A DNA stretch of 44,376 nt, taken from the NCBI GenBank assembly GCA_027310725.1, contig DAIDAG010000018.1, positions 1 to 44,376 of the forward strand. Direction: 5' to 3'. This document shows positions 41,938-44,376 of the stretch, one piece after another. The DNA comes from Sideroxydans sp. (GTDB taxonomy: Bacteria > Pseudomonadota > Gammaproteobacteria > Burkholderiales > Gallionellaceae). Position 1 is the first letter of the stretch, and every line of letters begins with the position of its first letter. The notes beneath the pieces are model-generated. The model did no database searches, was not told where the DNA came from, and saw only the letters and a program-made list of their open reading frames with translations. The position numbers and the translations under genes are program-made.

Positions 41938-43047
41938 TCAACCGCCGATGTATGACATCTCGATTTTGTTTCGTGTCACCGTTTCGGCATGGCGCAATTG
42001 GGAATAGCGGTCCCCGCGCCTCATCCAACCGGACGCGATCAGGCCGGACAATATCTGTTCGCTTGCCCCTTGCCGCAATGGCTCTCGCAGATCGACGCTA
42101 GCCTGGCTGGCGAACAAGCAGGTATATAGTTTCCCGTCGGTGGAAAGGCGTACGCGAGTACAGGAGCTGCAGAACGCCTGCGTAACCGACGCGATCACAC
42201 CGATCTCCCCTGCACCATCGAGATATCGCCAGCGCTCAGCCACTTCACCCTCGTAGTTGAATTCGATCGGCTGAATTTCGTAGTGCGATGCTACCCGATC
42301 CAATATCTGACGCGCGGAAACCACATCGTCCATGCACCAACTGTTCGAGCTACCCGCATCCATATATTCGATGAAACGCAAAACGATCCCGCTGTCGCGG
42401 AAGTGTGCCGCCATGGGAATGATTTCATGCTCGTTCATTCCCCGCTTGACCACCATGTTGACCTTGATTGAGGCAAATTTGGCTCGTTGCGCCGCGGCAA
42501 TGCCAGCCAGTATGGTGGCAACCGGAATTTCCGAGCCGCTCGCTTTGCTGAATGTATTTTGATGCAATCCGTCCAGGCTGACCGTGATGCGCGACAAGCC
42601 CGCATCTTTAAGTGCTTGCGCTTTTTTGGTCAGCAGCACCGCATTAGTGGTCAATGCGATATCGACCGGATTTCCTTCCACCGTTCGAAGCCGGGCAAGC
42701 TTTTCAATGAGGCGCTCAATGCCCCTGCGCAAAAGCGGTTCACCCCCGGTCAGGCGGATCTTCTGCACACCATATTGAATGAATAACCGGGACAATCTTT
42801 CAATTTCTTCAAAACTAAGCAATTCCGCGCGTGGCAGGAACGCATAATTCTTGTCGAAAATTTCACGCGGCATACAATATGTGCAACGCAAATTGCAACG
42901 ATCCGTCACCGAGATGCGCAGATCGCGCAATGGACGATGCATCCTGTCCGCGAGGATGCCATTACGGGATGGGGGTTCAAACAGGAGATGGCCGCGCCCG
43001 ATATCCGCGTTAGACGCAGCGATCGGGATGATCCTGGTACTCTTCAC
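41938..43047 (-). CDS. moaA: GTP 3',8-cyclase MoaA
   Basis: A 369-residue radical SAM enzyme that makes the first intermediate of molybdenum cofactor from GTP. The SAM cluster cysteines are C51, C55 and C58 (CNLRCTYC); the second 4Fe-4S cluster uses CSSC and a Cys 14 residues later (KLYTC). TGGEPLLR binds SAM, and the C-terminal Gly-Gly is present. The long N-terminus ([12 protein letters not shown]) is typical of betaproteobacterial MoaA, so the GTG is used as start; a longer open frame would overlap the DsrC-like gene. It follows that gene by 10 bp, so the two are probably cotranscribed. Confidence 0.95.
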   Translation of the reverse strand: MKSTRIIPIAASNADIGRGHLLFEPPSRNGILADRMHRPLRDLRISVTDRCNLRCTYCMPREIFDKNYAFLPRAELLSFEEIERLSRLFIQYGVQKIRLTGGEPLLRRGIERLIEKLARLRTVEGNPVDIALTTNAVLLTKKAQALKDAGLSRITVSLDGLHQNTFSKASGSEIPVATILAGIAAAQRAKFASIKVNMVVKRGMNEHEIIPMAAHFRDSGIVLRFIEYMDAGSSNSWCMDDVVSARQILDRVASHYEIQPIEFNYEGEVAERWRYLDGAGEIGVIASVTQAFCSSCTRVRLSTDGKLYTCLFASQASVDLREPLRQGASEQILSGLIASGWMRRGDRYSQLRHAETVTRNKIEMSYIGG

Positions 43048-43057
43048 ATTGTGTCGT

Positions 43058-43351
43058 TCAAACGCATCCCGTCGGCTTGGGCAATCCACCGTACTTGGTG
43101 ATCGGCTTCATCGGACCGGTCATCCAGATATCGAACAACTCCTTCTGGTCCTGGTCGATGTATTTTGCAAATTTGCGTATAGGCGGAACGACATTGAACT
43201 CTTCATAGTATTCCCGTGCCTTGAGGATATGAGACCATTTTTCATCGCTTAATTCATACCCGTCAGCTTCTGCCATGGCTCGACCGATCTCCGGCGTCCA
43301 GTCCAGCATGTCCTCAAGGTATCCATCTCCATCGCGTGCTGGTATTTTCAT
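43058..43351 (-). CDS. DsrC/TusE-family sulfur carrier-like protein
   Basis: A 97-residue protein of the DsrC/TusE family. The C-terminal arm ends in [10 protein letters not shown] with the conserved penultimate Cys that carries persulfide in TusE and DsrC. The second Cys found about ten residues earlier in true DsrC is absent ([13 protein letters not shown]), so it fits the single-cysteine TusE-like type. [20 protein letters not shown] is the usual helical core. TAGGAGCAG precedes the ATG. It lies directly before moaA, so it may serve sulfur transfer in cofactor or tRNA thiolation; this is an inference. Confidence 0.9.
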   Translation of the reverse strand: MKIPARDGDGYLEDMLDWTPEIGRAMAEADGYELSDEKWSHILKAREYYEEFNVVPPIRKFAKYIDQDQKELFDIWMTGPMKPITKYGGLPKPTGCV

Positions 43352-43427
43352 AATTCTGCTCCTAAATAATCATTGATTTTAATCGGATCGGCTGTTGCCG
43401 GCCGGAAGGTTGCTGCATGCCTGAAGT

Positions 43428-43655
43428 TCAGTCGTCTCCCAGTTCCGGAGCGGGGTCACGAATCTGGTTAAGCAAATCCTCGGCATCAAATTCCGTCTCG
43501 GCATGAATCATCTTGATCATCGTGGGGGAACCCACGACCAGTTCGATGCGCAATTGTTTGACTCTGGCCGAAGCATCCCGGTAGACGTCATGCTGTTCCA
43601 GCTTCTTCAGCTGTCGAAATGGAAAATCGGTCACGTGGTAGATATAGTAGGGCAT
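43428..43655 (-). CDS. Small hypothetical protein, 75 aa
   Basis: A short soluble protein with no recognised family. The N-terminus (MPYYIYHVTDFPFRQLKKLE) suggests a small alpha/beta fold, and the C-terminus is acidic (DPAPELGDD). GAGG lies five bases before the ATG, and the coding character looks genuine. It lies in a run with the DsrC-like and MoaA genes, about 75 bp upstream of the former, so a shared transcript is possible. Confidence 0.75.
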   Translation of the reverse strand: MPYYIYHVTDFPFRQLKKLEQHDVYRDASARVKQLRIELVVGSPTMIKMIHAETEFDAEDLLNQIRDPAPELGDD

Positions 43656-43694
43656 GGTTACCTCGTTCGATTTCGCTCTAAATACACGCTAAAT

Positions 43695-44267
43695 TCAAGA
43701 TGTGGTTCGTTTCAAAAAAGTGATGACGTTGGAGCCGGGAGCATTCTTGCTGGCGCAGCTACCTTCGCCGACACCGGCATTCTGCTCCGCCTCGTGCAAC
43801 AGGTTGATCACATCCACATAATGTTTCTGTTTCACCATCATCAGTGCGGTGAATCCACCCTCATTGCATGCAAGCACATCCGCACCCGCATTCAAGAGCG
43901 CCTCAACCACCGCAGTTTCGCCGTAACCCGCAGCCAGCATCAATGGCCGCACACCATATCCGATGGCGGCCTCTATGTTTGCGCCTGCATCGATCAATAC
44001 TTGAACGACATCGGCAAAGCCGCGCTTCAGCTCAGCGTTGTACACTGCTTTGGACAGCGGGGACCACCCGCGCTCATCGCACGCATTGACATCCGCCCCG
44101 CCCTCGATCAAAACTTGTACCATTGCGAGGTCACCCGCATGTGCAGCCATCATCAGAACCGTCGCGCTTTCGCCGTCGCGGGAATCCGCATCGGCTCCTG
44201 CTGCCAGCATCAGATGGGCAGAAGCGGCATCCCCGGCTTTCACTGCATCGATCAAATCTGTGTCCAT
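43695..44267 (-). CDS. Ankyrin-repeat protein, 190 aa
   Basis: The protein consists of about five ankyrin repeats between residues 1 and 165, each with the consensus shape (AVKAGDAASAHLMLAAGADA; VQVLIEGGADVNACDERGW; VEALLNAGADVLACNEGGFT). No signal peptide or membrane segment is found, so it should be a cytosolic protein-binding scaffold. The last 25 residues are outside the repeats. GGAGG before the ATG is strong. It begins 17 bp after the end of the truncated gene at the window edge and so may be in an operon with it and the downstream small genes. The partner is unknown. Confidence 0.9.
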   Translation of the reverse strand: MDTDLIDAVKAGDAASAHLMLAAGADADSRDGESATVLMMAAHAGDLAMVQVLIEGGADVNACDERGWSPLSKAVYNAELKRGFADVVQVLIDAGANIEAAIGYGVRPLMLAAGYGETAVVEALLNAGADVLACNEGGFTALMMVKQKHYVDVINLLHEAEQNAGVGEGSCASKNAPGSNVITFLKRTTS

Positions 44268-44284
44268 GCTGTCCTCCGTGTAGT

Positions 44285-44376
44285 CTACTTTTGTACGGTA
44301 TTTTGCAAAGCGTGACGGATCGCTTCGGGAGCCTTCATGATGTTCATGAAGCTGTTCTTGCCCATCATGCTCAGAT
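44285..44376 (-). CDS. Partial CDS, C-terminal end only
   Basis: On the minus strand a frame enters from the right edge and ends in TAG at 44285-44287. The 30 visible residues (LSMMGKNSFMNIMKAPEAIR, then HALQNTVQK) look like protein and read directly into the ankyrin gene's upstream region. The family is not recognised from this fragment. Confidence 0.6.
   Translation of the reverse strand, partial: LSMMGKNSFMNIMKAPEAIRHALQNTVQK

Overview
The window looks like a chromosomal segment of a betaproteobacterium. Evidence: a MoaA with the long N-terminal extension typical of that class, an imuA-imuB-dnaE2 mutasome cassette, the Anbu / transglutaminase / permuted ATP-grasp / alpha-E cluster, a DsrC/TusE-type protein, many GGDEF/EAL proteins, and interspersed repeats common in Gallionellaceae- and Nitrosomonadales-like genomes. 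The genus is an inference; no rRNA or tRNA gene is visible.

Layout. 1-5.6 kb: a PAS-GGDEF cyclase, two unrecognised small proteins, a short-chain dehydrogenase, a CaCA-like membrane protein and a lipoprotein, with copies of an unnamed repeat just upstream of minus-strand genes. 6.1-7.0 kb: a DegV-family protein. 7.1-15.5 kb: a minus-strand DNA-damage region reading UvrD-like helicase, imuA, imuB, a DUF559 nuclease-like gene, dnaE2. It is peppered with repeats: a 360-bp cluster before imuA, a REPIN-flanked DUF559 element with a candidate 12-bp target duplication between imuB and dnaE2, and one palindromic repeat translated in frame inside dnaE2. 15.6-18.1 kb: a J-domain protein leading three unknown proteins in a tight operon. 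18.2-23.7 kb: an outer-membrane beta-barrel, a large propeller-like lipoprotein, an Ala/Lys-rich coiled-coil protein and a small secreted protein. 24.1-31.7 kb: transglutaminase-DUF2126, permuted ATP-grasp, alpha-E and two tandem Anbu proteasome-like peptidases. 31.7-34.4 kb: a PAS/GAF/GGDEF/EAL protein. 34.8-39.6 kb: a HAAT-type ABC importer whose second permease and both ATPases are fused in one chain. 40.2-44.4 kb: a membrane class III nucleotide cyclase with a C-terminal hemerythrin domain, MoaA, a DsrC/TusE-like protein, a small unknown, an ankyrin protein and the end of one more gene.

The two signals I consider newest are the following. (1) The DUF559 gene sits between two inverted doublets of a CTCCCC/GGGGAG palindromic repeat, and an imperfect direct repeat flanks the whole unit. 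This looks like a composite mobile element whose nuclease-like protein may spread the repeats, analogous to RAYT/REPIN. (2) The same promoter-operator (TTGACA, CAGAAC-N4-GTTCTG within a 17-bp spacer, TATCNT) lies upstream of both the UvrD-like helicase and the unlinked Ala/Lys-rich coiled-coil gene. It resembles a GAAC-N4-GTTC LexA box and suggests that the coiled-coil protein belongs to the damage regulon.
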